A DNA stretch of 38,034 nt from Lachnospiraceae bacterium (GTDB taxonomy: Bacteria; Bacillota; Clostridia; Lachnospirales; Lachnospiraceae), in NCBI GenBank assembly GCA_017444015.1, contig JAFSXN010000103.1, positions 1-38,034 on the forward strand, written 5' to 3'. The notes beneath the pieces are model-generated. The model was not told the origin of the DNA, ran no database searches, and worked only from the letters and a program-made list of their open reading frames with translations. Below, one piece after another: positions 1-7,600 of this stretch. Each line of letters begins with the position of its first letter. Within the stretch, counting starts at the first letter, position 1. The translations under genes were made by a program, and so were the position numbers.

Positions 1-138
1 ATAACGAAATTACTTTCCATTTCGTTATTGAGTGCGCCGAATTCGGGCCGCTTAAGGCGGCATATTTCCTATCCGAATTCGTGCGCATCATATTATACGA
101 TTAACGAAAAGCGGCAGAGCTTTTCGTTAATCAGTATA
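1..138 (+). repeat. Family B three-hairpin repeat, copy I
   Basis: Three successive hairpins. Hairpin 1 is a perfect 10-bp stem (ATAACGAAAT at 1-10, ATTTCGTTAT at 19-28). Hairpin 2 has an outer TGCGC/GCGCA pair (33-37 and 82-86), a small asymmetric bulge, then GAATTCGG (39-46) pairing with CCGAATTC (73-80), and an apical GCCGC/GCGGC hairpin at 47-61. Hairpin 3 is a perfect 14-bp stem (99-112 and 119-132). The right side of hairpin 2 ends in CGTGCGCAT (80-88), as in copies II and III. The segment 94-138 also has family-A-like ends (TATAC...CAGTATA), so this copy may be a mosaic. The window starts at hairpin 1, so the left boundary is unknown. Confidence 0.6.
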
Positions 139-366
139 ATAGCGATCCCTGTGAACTGAAACTATCAAAATGCCATGTACAAAAGTACCATAACTCTAAC
201 ATCCTATGTTAAAATTATATTATGCAAGTTGCACAATTTCAACTAAAAGATATTTACAGAAATTGTCAATATTTTCAGATTGGAAAGCATTGCTGTGAAC
301 TGTACTGTCGCAGAGTATAGATCATGGGTGTTCTTGTCAGCTCAATCAGCATGATTAGGGCTTATT
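139..366. other. Non-coding stretch, nothing recognised
   Basis: AT-rich DNA without a credible reading frame. The phrase CTGTGAACTG occurs twice (near 148 and 292). No RNA gene or clear promoter was recognised. Confidence 0.4.
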
Positions 367-469
367 TATACTGGTTAACGATTTTCGTTGCCGATCAACC
401 GGACTCGCAAACGCAATTCCAGTACGTTTACTTTATCAAAAACGGCAATTAATTGCGTTCGCGAGTATA
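367..469 (+). repeat. Family A 103-bp palindromic element, copy A1
   Basis: The element starts TATACTGGTTAACG and ends GCGAGTATA, so its tips are inverted (TATACT/AGTATA). Inside, ACTCGCAAACGCAATT (about 404-419) is mirrored by AATTGCGTTCGCGAGT (about 452-467), a 16-bp stem with one mismatch. A smaller hairpin (TAACGA...TCGTT) lies near the left end. By eye it differs at only 3 to 4 of 103 positions from the copies at 29430 and 30604, which lie in the opposite orientation. The size and palindromic form resemble RUP-like or other MITE elements, which is inference. Confidence 0.8.
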
Positions 470-496
470 GCACTTTATTATCACGATATCACGCCC

Positions 497-539
497 AAAA
501 GTGCTAAATGAATAATTTTTATTGATATTTAGCACTTTT
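497..539. repeat. 13-bp perfect inverted repeat at pseudogene boundary
   Basis: AAAAGTGCTAAAT at 497-509 is perfectly inverted as ATTTAGCACTTTT at 527-539, with a 17-nt AT-rich spacer. The right arm lies exactly where protein similarity of the downstream ATPase remnant begins, so the hairpin may mark the breakpoint that truncated the gene. It could also be a terminator. Confidence 0.55.
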
Positions 540-773
540 CTGATCGACAGAGCTGATAATGTAGTCAACCTGTGCGAGATGAAGTTCTATAGCAGCGAAA
601 TCTCTGTAGACAAAGAAATGTATCTTATCATGCAGGAACGCAGAGCTGCGGTGGAAGCGATGGTATCCCGCAAGAAAGCAGTCCGTAACACGCTTATCAC
701 AACATATGGTGTCAGAAAGGGCGATTATGCCAACGTATTCGCGAACGTGATTACATTGGATGATCTTTTTTAA
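522..773 (+). pseudogene. 3' remnant of AAA ATPase with DUF234-like C-terminus
   Basis: The 83-codon frame (TTG first codon) reads like the extreme C-terminus of the large prokaryotic AAA ATPases with a DUF234 or nuclease-like tail. Visible hallmarks are LIDRADNVVNLCEMKF, a following SVDKEMY, then TLITTYGV and a terminal TLDDLF. Intact members are several hundred residues long with an N-terminal Walker A motif; none of that is present upstream. Family resemblance begins near codon 7, right after the inverted repeat arm at 527-539. No ribosome binding site precedes the TTG. I take it as a degraded gene end rather than a functional small protein. The family assignment is from memory of conserved C-terminal sequence. 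Confidence 0.7.
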
Positions 774-778
774 GGATC

Positions 779-3238
779 TCAGCCCTGCTCCTCAAACATC
801 ATATATTCCATATAAAAGTCATTGAAATCCGGGTCGGAGGACAGAGCGATCTCCTCACCCTGCTTCGCAAGCCGGGTCAGTTCTCCCAGGGGAGCTTCTG
901 TCGGATCCGGCAGGGTACGCCACCACTCTTTCAGAAATTTTACCGCGCCGCTTAAGGAAGAATTTCCGACCGCCACAGCTTTAGGAAGCAGGTCCTTTGG
1001 GATCAGACCGATCTGTGAGGCTTTTTCTATATCCAGATAATAGCCGAAGCCCCCGGCGATATAGAGCCTGTCAAGCCCCTCACAGCTGATCCCGAAGCGC
1101 TTCAGAAGAACCTCCATCCCTGCCCGGATCGCGCTCTTTGCCAGCTGAAGCTCCCGGACATCCTTCTGGGTAAAAACGATGGGTTCCCCGTTAGCTTTCT
1201 CAGCTAAAAAGAACCCGTTATCAAAATACTCCTCATCAAGCATTCCCGTCTCGTCCACCAGCTCATTCCGAACCAGCTCGGAAGCAGTTTCAATAACACC
1301 TGTACCGCAGATTCCAAGCGGCTTTTCATTCGCGATTGTTTTTAGAATAACATTTGGTTTTTTATTTATTTCGATCGTTATATTCGAGATAGCGCCCGGT
1401 ATACTTCCGACCCCGCAGGTGATATTTCCGCCTTCAAAGGCCGGGCCTGCTGCCGTCGAGGTGACAAGCAGCCGATCCTTATTTCCGATCGCCATTTCTC
1501 CGTTTGTCCCGAGGTCGATCAGCGCATTCACTCCCTCGCTTCTCTGAAAATCCAGTCCGTAAACGCCGGATACGATATCAGCGCCCACATAGACCGAAAA
1601 CCCCGGAAGCAGAAAAGCAGGAAGTCCCGCAAGCTCTGAAAGCGGCCTATTAAGACCCTCCCCCTCCCCGGAAAGCCCCAATACCTCGGAAAGCGGTCGT
1701 TCTTCCAATGCAAGGGTATGGGCTGTAAAGGGATAAACACCAAGTCCCTGGGTCGGATAGCCCATCAAAAGATGAAGCATCGTCGTATTTCCCGCAATCG
1801 AGACTGCTTTCAGCTCCGATAAAATAACATTGTTGTTCTTAATCAGAGTCTCGATCCCCTGCCGCAGATCCTCCCGAATCAGCTTTTTCAGTTCCTCCGC
1901 CTTTCCGTTTCCAGCCGCCTCGATCCTTGCGATCACATCAGCGCCATAGCTTCTCTGGCGGTTGATGGCGGTACAGGTATCAAGGACCCGCCCTTCGTCT
2001 AAGGCAATGAGCGAAAGCGCTAACGTCGTAGTACCGATATCGATGGCGATCCCGAGAGCGGACGGCACAGCCGCTTCTTTAGGGAAGCGCTGATTTAAGC
2101 GCTTCCCTGCGCCGAACGCGCAGGACGAAGTCCCTTCCTCTGCGCGTTCGTGCGCATCTTCTGCTAAGGAAACGCTGTTAATCAGCGTTTCCTTAGACAC
2201 TTCTGCATCGGACTCCTTCTCACCCGTTGTGCTCCGGTCCGTATTCCCGTTACTGTCTGTATTTCTTTTATTATCACTTTCCGATCCGACAGCAAGCATT
2301 TCCGTCTCCTGTAAGGAAAGGATCTCGATCGTACAATCTCCGTTGATCGTACTGCGGCAGGCAAGCCTCTTCCCCTCGGAAAGCTCCTTTGCCGTAAAAA
2401 ATCTCCCGGCATCCGCTGTTTCCTCGATTTCTCCGGAAAGCACACGCACCGCGCACTTTCCGCATCTTCCGGCTCCACCGCAGGGAGCGGAGACAAAGAT
2501 ATTGTTTTCCCTGAGGACCGAAAGCAGATTGCTGCCCGGCACAACCGCGATCTCGTAGTCCCCTGTCTCATCCTTTATCGTAAGCAGGACGCTTTCCATC
2601 CGGTTCGGGCAGTCTGTATTGGAGCAGTCGCTGCAGCCGTGCGTAAGATGCAAAACTCTCGGATTTTCTGAAATCTCAAAGACCTGACAGGTCGACTTGA
2701 CCGGATCGTACATAAAGCCTGAAGAGATCGCCAGTCCCAGCGTTTCCCCGGCATTCAGAGCGTCGTAGGCAGCCTTTTGGATCGCCATGGGAACATGCCC
2801 CGGAGCCTCATAGCGCTTTTTGATCCCGACACCCCTCTTTGCGCAGAGGTCTCTCAGCCTGCCAAGCACCGGTGCCTCGAAGGCCCCGATGGCGGCAGAG
2901 GACATCGCATCCGCAAGCATCCCTTTGACGTAATCCCCCTCCTCAAAATAGGTACTGACAAGGTCTGTCACCTCAGCCCCGACAGTTATGATCAGATAGA
3001 GGACCTCCTTTCCGGGAGCGATCCCGCCGCCAGGTCCCTCCGGATAGGGAAAGAAGCCCATAGCCGCTCTGGGCTTGACAAGCGCTAAGATTTCCGGCAG
3101 AAGCTCTTCATATTCCTCCGAATAGGTCTCATACAGCGGATTCTCCTTGTCGCAGCGGATCTGGCGGAATACAGCATCCTTTGTGATCGAAAGCTCCTCT
3201 CCGTTTCCTGTTACAATAACAATGTTATCTTTATTCAT
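779..3238 (-). CDS. RACo-like reductive activator of corrinoid proteins, with MetH-activation-like N-terminus
   Basis: Predicted ATP-dependent activator that re-reduces inactive Co(II) corrinoid proteins. Domains in order: an N-terminal part (about residues 20-195) resembling the activation domain of B12-dependent methionine synthase, including the SGFMYDPVKS segment; a Cys cluster (CSDCSNTDC) near 205; a plant-type [2Fe-2S] ferredoxin domain (about 215-310) with CGGAGRCGKC and a distal Cys in RLACRS; a charged linker (about 310-390); and an ASKHA/DUF4445 domain beginning at IAIDIGTTTLALSL, with AGNTTM and DLGTNGE. The start at 3238 is preferred because GGAGGAA lies just upstream; an in-frame ATG at 3250 is inside that site. 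The gene is divergent from a MtaA-like methyltransferase, fitting a corrinoid methyl-transfer role. Linker residues (about 348-387) are encoded by a family B palindromic repeat. Confidence 0.85.
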   Translation of the reverse strand: MNKDNIVIVTGNGEELSITKDAVFRQIRCDKENPLYETYSEEYEELLPEILALVKPRAAMGFFPYPEGPGGGIAPGKEVLYLIITVGAEVTDLVSTYFEEGDYVKGMLADAMSSAAIGAFEAPVLGRLRDLCAKRGVGIKKRYEAPGHVPMAIQKAAYDALNAGETLGLAISSGFMYDPVKSTCQVFEISENPRVLHLTHGCSDCSNTDCPNRMESVLLTIKDETGDYEIAVVPGSNLLSVLRENNIFVSAPCGGAGRCGKCAVRVLSGEIEETADAGRFFTAKELSEGKRLACRSTINGDCTIEILSLQETEMLAVGSESDNKRNTDSNGNTDRSTTGEKESDAEVSKETLINSVSLAEDAHERAEEGTSSCAFGAGKRLNQRFPKEAAVPSALGIAIDIGTTTLALSLIALDEGRVLDTCTAINRQRSYGADVIARIEAAGNGKAEELKKLIREDLRQGIETLIKNNNVILSELKAVSIAGNTTMLHLLMGYPTQGLGVYPFTAHTLALEERPLSEVLGLSGEGEGLNRPLSELAGLPAFLLPGFSVYVGADIVSGVYGLDFQRSEGVNALIDLGTNGEMAIGNKDRLLVTSTAAGPAFEGGNITCGVGSIPGAISNITIEINKKPNVILKTIANEKPLGICGTGVIETASELVRNELVDETGMLDEEYFDNGFFLAEKANGEPIVFTQKDVRELQLAKSAIRAGMEVLLKRFGISCEGLDRLYIAGGFGYYLDIEKASQIGLIPKDLLPKAVAVGNSSLSGAVKFLKEWWRTLPDPTEAPLGELTRLAKQGEEIALSSDPDFNDFYMEYMMFEEQG
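2081..2196 (+). repeat. Family B three-hairpin repeat, copy II, inside a coding region
   Basis: Hairpin 1: AGGGAAGCGCT (2081-2091) with a perfect partner at 2098-2108. Hairpin 2: TGCGCCGAACGCGCAG (2108-2123) pairs with CTGCGCGTTCGTGCGCA (2140-2156), with the same small bulge as copy I. Hairpin 3: CTAAGGAAACGCTG (2164-2177) with a perfect 14-bp partner at 2183-2196. The right side of hairpin 2 ends CGTGCGCAT. Hairpins 1 and 3 resemble each other (GGGAAGCGCTG against GGAAACGCTG). The whole element is translated in frame on the minus strand as part of the linker of the RACo-like protein. Confidence 0.75.
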
Positions 3239-3251
3239 CTCTTCCTCCATT

Positions 3252-3361
3252 CATTCTGTTTAACGCATTTCATTGCCGATCAACCGTATTCCAGACTTGC
3301 AAACGCAATTCCAGTACGTTTACTTTATCAATTATGGCAGGTAATTGGGCTCGCGAATATA
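3252..3361 (+). repeat. Family A element, diverged copy A2
   Basis: Starts CATTCTGTTTAACG (3252) and ends GCGAATATA (3361). The interior keeps TTGCCGATCAACCG, the block TTGCAAACGCAATTCCAG, and GTACGTTTACTTTATCA. It is about 110 bp, with a few extra bases and more substitutions than the other full copies, so it is probably older. It lies between the divergent RACo-like and methyltransferase genes, immediately upstream of the RACo-like ribosome binding site, and may carry or disturb promoter sequence. Confidence 0.7.
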
Positions 3362-3472
3362 TTATCCAACGTTATCATTCCCGGGTATTTTCTATTCTCA
3401 GTATACACGGCCATCGGCTTTTCCGTCTATGCTTTTTCCGGATTATCTGATATGATATATTTATTCGTAACC

Positions 3473-3479
3473 AAGGAGG
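3473..3479 (+). promoter_or_regulatory. Ribosome binding site deciding the methyltransferase start
   Basis: AAGGAGG lies 7 nt before the ATG at 3487, supporting that start over the later in-frame ATG at codon 4. A possible -10 (TATGAT) occurs at 3451-3456 without a convincing -35. Confidence 0.7.
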
Positions 3480-3486
3480 AACAACA

Positions 3487-4485
3487 ATGCGAAATATGTA
3501 TGAATGGGTAGCACAGACGATCGCAAGCAAGGAGAAAAAGGCTCTTCCGGTCCTTTCCTTTCCGGCGATCCAGAAGTTAGGTATCTCGGTTCAGGATATC
3601 GTAAAGGACAGCGACAAGCAGGCCGAGGGTATCCGGCTCATCGCGGACAGCTTTGATACCGCGGCTGCCGTCAGCTATATGGATCTCTCGGTGGAGGCAG
3701 AGGCTTTCGGGTCCGAGATCCGATACTCGGAAAACGAGGTTCCGACCGTCGTAGGCCATATCATCGAATCCATGGAAGAAGCAGAAGCCCTGAAGGTGCC
3801 GGAAATCGGGGCGGGACGGACCGGGTCCAATATCGAAGCGATGAAAAAGGCTGTCTCTATGGTCACCGACCGGCCGCTCTTTGCCGGAATCATCGGCCCC
3901 TTTTCCCTGGCAGGAAGGCTCCTTGATGTGACCGAGGCGATGATGTACTGCTTTGATGAACCGGAAATGGTTCATGAGGTGTTAAAGAAGGTTACGGAGT
4001 TTCTGATCAACTACTGTAAGGCCTACAAGGAAACCGGCGTTTCCGGAGTCGTTATGGCAGAGCCCCTGGCAGGTCTTCTTTCCGAGGATCTGGCCGAGGA
4101 ATTCTCCGCGGAGTACGTCAAAAAGCTCGTCGATGCCGTGCAGGATGAAAATTTCCTGATCGTTTATCATAACTGCGGAAATTCCGCGATCCATACTGTT
4201 GATACCATCATAAACAACGGCTGCAAGGTCTTTCATTTCGGGAACGCAATCGACATGGCGGAGATGATGGAGCATATTCCAAAGGATTGCATCGCTATGG
4301 GAAATGTGGATCCCGCGACTCAGTTCCGAAACGGAACTCCGGAGAGCGTCTACGAATCGACGAAGCAGGTACTGGAAGCATGTAAGGGATACGATAACTT
4401 TGTTATTTCATCCGGCTGCGATATCCCGCCGACAACGCCCTGGGAAAATATCGAAGCCTTCTTCCGCGCTGTCTCGGAAAATTGA
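3487..4485 (+). CDS. MtaA/CmuA-like corrinoid:coenzyme methyltransferase, uroporphyrinogen decarboxylase family
   Basis: A 332-residue single-domain protein of the UroD superfamily. The zinc site expected for methylcobamide:thiol methyltransferases is visible as YHNCGN (His-x-Cys, about residues 222-224) and a distal Cys in SSGCDIPP near 308. Length and these ligands point to the MtaA/CmuA branch rather than haem-synthesis HemE. It probably moves a methyl group between a methylated corrinoid protein and a thiol or tetrahydrofolate-type acceptor; the acceptor cannot be told from sequence. It is divergent from the RACo-like activator, which supports corrinoid chemistry. No partner corrinoid-binding protein is encoded in the window. 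It ends upstream of a hairpin-rich repeat that includes a terminator. Confidence 0.8.
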   Translation: MRNMYEWVAQTIASKEKKALPVLSFPAIQKLGISVQDIVKDSDKQAEGIRLIADSFDTAAAVSYMDLSVEAEAFGSEIRYSENEVPTVVGHIIESMEEAEALKVPEIGAGRTGSNIEAMKKAVSMVTDRPLFAGIIGPFSLAGRLLDVTEAMMYCFDEPEMVHEVLKKVTEFLINYCKAYKETGVSGVVMAEPLAGLLSEDLAEEFSAEYVKKLVDAVQDENFLIVYHNCGNSAIHTVDTIINNGCKVFHFGNAIDMAEMMEHIPKDCIAMGNVDPATQFRNGTPESVYESTKQVLEACKGYDNFVISSGCDIPPTTPWENIEAFFRAVSEN

Positions 4486-4530
4486 AAACCGAAAACTATT
4501 ATTAGAATAAGAAGAGCTTGCCGTATCAAT

Positions 4531-4685
4531 CGAGTAGGAGGAAGTTTTTCCCTCCTGCTCGCCCGCGCCGCCCGATGATTGCTACGCAATCATGGGTTGC
4601 GCACCCGCGTCCGGCTTCAGCCGGAAAATTACCATACGCGGGCGTGCGCATAAAAAAAGGGAAGGATGTTTCCTTCCCGTTTTTC
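4531..4685 (+). repeat. Family B repeat, copy III, with extra leading hairpin
   Basis: A leading hairpin pairs GAGTAGGAGG (about 4531-4540) with CCTCCTGCTC (about 4551-4560). Hairpin 1: ATGATTGC (4575-4582) and GCAATCAT (4586-4593), enclosed by CCC/GGG. Hairpin 2: TGCGC (4598-4602), then CCCGCG (4604-4609) pairing with CGCGGG (4637-4642), an apical CCGGC/GCCGG hairpin, and CGTGCGCAT at 4643-4651. Hairpin 3: GGGAAGGA (4659-4666) and TCCTTCCC (4671-4678). The central stem sequence differs completely from copies I and II but still pairs. The copy fills the gap between the convergent methyltransferase and kinase genes. Confidence 0.65.
4652..4684. terminator. Bidirectional Rho-independent terminator
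   Basis: An A-run (4652-4658), a perfect 8-bp stem GGGAAGGA/TCCTTCCC with a TGTT loop, and GTTTTT after it. It is placed to end both the methyltransferase (plus) and the hybrid kinase (minus) transcripts. It is also hairpin 3 of family B copy III. Confidence 0.8.
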
Positions 4686-4689
4686 ATAT

Positions 4690-7600
4690 CTACAATAAAA
4701 GAGAAATTACCTCTTCATAATCGAGCTGCTCTGCCGCAGTCCTGAGCTTCTGCCAGCGTTCCGCCTCCCTTTGTGGAATGGAATACTCCGACATCCGTTC
4801 AATTACTCCGTCCAGAAGATCGCAGTCAAAGTCCTCCGCGGCTTTTCGCAGCTCTTTGTAAGCCTCCTGTAAAAGTTCCTCTCCTGCCTCCGGTTTACCT
4901 TCACTTGTCTCTTCGGGAAAGACCTTCGAGAGCGGCTGCCGGAACTGTAAACACGCCTGAATAAAAGGCTTTTCATGCTCCCGCAGGTAGGCGATATTCT
5001 CTTTCTTTCCGGCGTCCTCAAGCCTCTGAGCTTCTTCCCCGAGGCCTGCCGCTCCGATCATCCGAAGGGAGCTCTTTAAAGCATGGATCTTGATCGTATA
5101 GTTTTTCAGATCGCCCTTTTCGTAAAAATCCCTGATCTCCTTTGTTTTTCCATCGAGTGAGGTATAAAAGAGTCGTAACAGATTCAGGAATCCCTCTACA
5201 GAGCCGCTGTTTCGTACGCCGTGCTGAAGGTCGATCGGCAGGATGTCCTGTAATTGTAAAAACTCCTCCGGCAGCGTTTCCTCCGGAGACGTCATCTCCT
5301 TACCGTCCTCTGCGCGGCTTAGCTCTACCTTATCCCTTGGCAGATAGCGGATCAACATATCCTCTAACTTCCCGGAATCAATAGGCTTTGTCAGATAATC
5401 ATCAAACCCCTCGGATAAATACTGCTCTCTTGCCCCGGAGATCGCGTTTGCCGTAAGGCAGACCACAGGCGTCGCCAGATTCGGATTCTTCTCCTGAGCG
5501 CGCATCTCGTGAAGGGTCTCGATCCCGTCCAGCCCCGGCATCATATGATCCAGAAAGATCATGTCATATTTCTTGTCATAGGCAAGCGTCAGACCCTCTG
5601 ATCCGTCATTTGCCGAATCAATATTGATCCTGGTCTGCTTGAGCAGGCTCTTAAAGACCATCAGATTCATCGGATTGTCATCTACTACAAGGATCTGCGC
5701 CTCTGGAGCGGTCAGCTTCTCCCGGTAATGCTTCCGTTCACTGACAAGAGCCTGATACGCCGCCTCGTAGTCCCCCAAAGGTTCCCATCGGATCACCCTC
5801 TGCTTGAGGTCAAAGCTGAATTTAGAGCCCTTTCCGTAGGTACTCTCCACAGAAAGTGAAGTCCCCATCATCTCCAGAAGGCGCTTGGTGATATTCATCC
5901 CTAGCCCGGTTCCCTCGACGTTCCGGTTGCGTTTCTCCTCGATCCGCTCAAATTCCGAGAAAAGCCTCGAAATATCCTCCTTTTTGATCCCGATCCCGGT
6001 ATCCTCTACCGAAACCTGTAATGTGACATATTCCGGCTCCAGAGCAATCCTTTCATAGCCGATATGGAAGGTAATGCTGCCCTTTTCCGTATATTTGACC
6101 GCATTGGTCAAGAGGTTTGTGATGATCTGCTTGATCCGAATCTCATCCCCGTACAGACATTTGGGGATCTCCGGGTCAAAATCCAAAAGAATCCGAAGCC
6201 CCTTGTCATCAGCCCTGACCTGGATCATATTCACCAGGTCATTGATCACGGAGGACAGATCGTATTCCCCGGGGGTAATCTCCATTTTTCCCGCTTCGAT
6301 CTTGGAAAAGTCGAGAATATTGTTCACAAGCCCAAGGAGGGTACTTCCGGCGCTGCGGATGCTCTCGGAGTACGCAATGATATTGTTGTCCTCGCATTCC
6401 CTGAGGATCATTTCATTCATCCCGAGGACCGCGTTGATCGGAGTACGGATCTCGTGGGACATATTCGCAAGAAAAGCGCTCTTTGCCTGGGTAGCCTCCT
6501 CAGCGATCATCTTTTCGATCGCAAGCTCGTGGACCATCGTCTTTTCATAGTAGATGCAGTTTTCCTTATGGTTAAAGCCGTTGTGGATCGCGGTCGCCAT
6601 CTGCTTACAGCTCTCGTAGCCGCAGCAGGTACAGTCGATCCTTCTTTCCTCCTCCGTAATCTTGTTCATACTGAGAAAGATTTTCTCTAACTGCTCCTCA
6701 TTCGGCAGCTCATAGCAGCACTCCGCCGAACGATCCGTATATCCCCGCAGATAATCCGACAGCTTTAATTTGCTAAACTTCCGGTTATAATTGGATAGGC
6801 GCCTGGCGGGCGGATCCGGCCTCGACCACGCATCTCCGCTCTCTGATTTCTTCGAACGCTCTCGAATATCAAGCAGCGCGTACAGCGCGTCATCCGTACG
6901 GGATTTCTCCGGATTGACCGCCGTCCCGCAGATACAGCCCTTCTCACAGTTTAAGGCATCGATGAACAAAAAGGGCGTTTCATTGTTCTTTATCCGGTCG
7001 CTGTTTTGATGCATCCATTCATAGAGATGGCGCTCTCCCTCGATCTGGCGGATATATACCTGATCCCCCAGAAACCAGCGCACGTTTTCCGCAAGCCCTC
7101 CCGGTGTCGGATAAAAGGAGCCGAGGCCGTATTCTATCTCGCTCTTTGCGGGAGGTCCGCTCAGCTTATGCTCTCTGACATAGCGCATCAGATGCTCAAA
7201 GGTCACATTATACTGTACCAGACCCTTGTTATGCGAATCCTCGATCTCGAGCTTTTTCGCGATACAGGGGCTGATAAAGGCAAATCGATCGGTGATCCCA
7301 AGCTCTTTTCTGGCGTAGATCGCCGCGCACATCAAAGGACTCTGTACCGGAAACAGCTTCGGTAAGAGCTCGGGAAGATATCGTTCAATATAGGAAACTA
7401 CAGCCGGACAGGGCTGAGATATGCCGCCCAGAAAATCATATTGCTTAATATAGTTCAGATATCCCCAGGTACAGATATCCGCGCCAAAGGCCACATTGAT
7501 GATCCGACGGACCCCTAAGGCCTTAAGGCTCCCAAGGACGTTCTCGTACTCATCGGGATAATTTGCCTTAAACGCCGGTGCCAGAAGCAGCGAGACCGGC

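Noticed and set aside
3251..3486. Cobalamin riboswitch before the corrinoid genes
   Set aside because: I searched by eye for the conserved B12-box sequence on both strands and did not see it; the gap is mostly a family A copy.
6064..6690. Antisense frame inside the hybrid kinase gene
   Set aside because: It is a shadow of the conserved HATPase and HisKA coding sequence without its own start signals.
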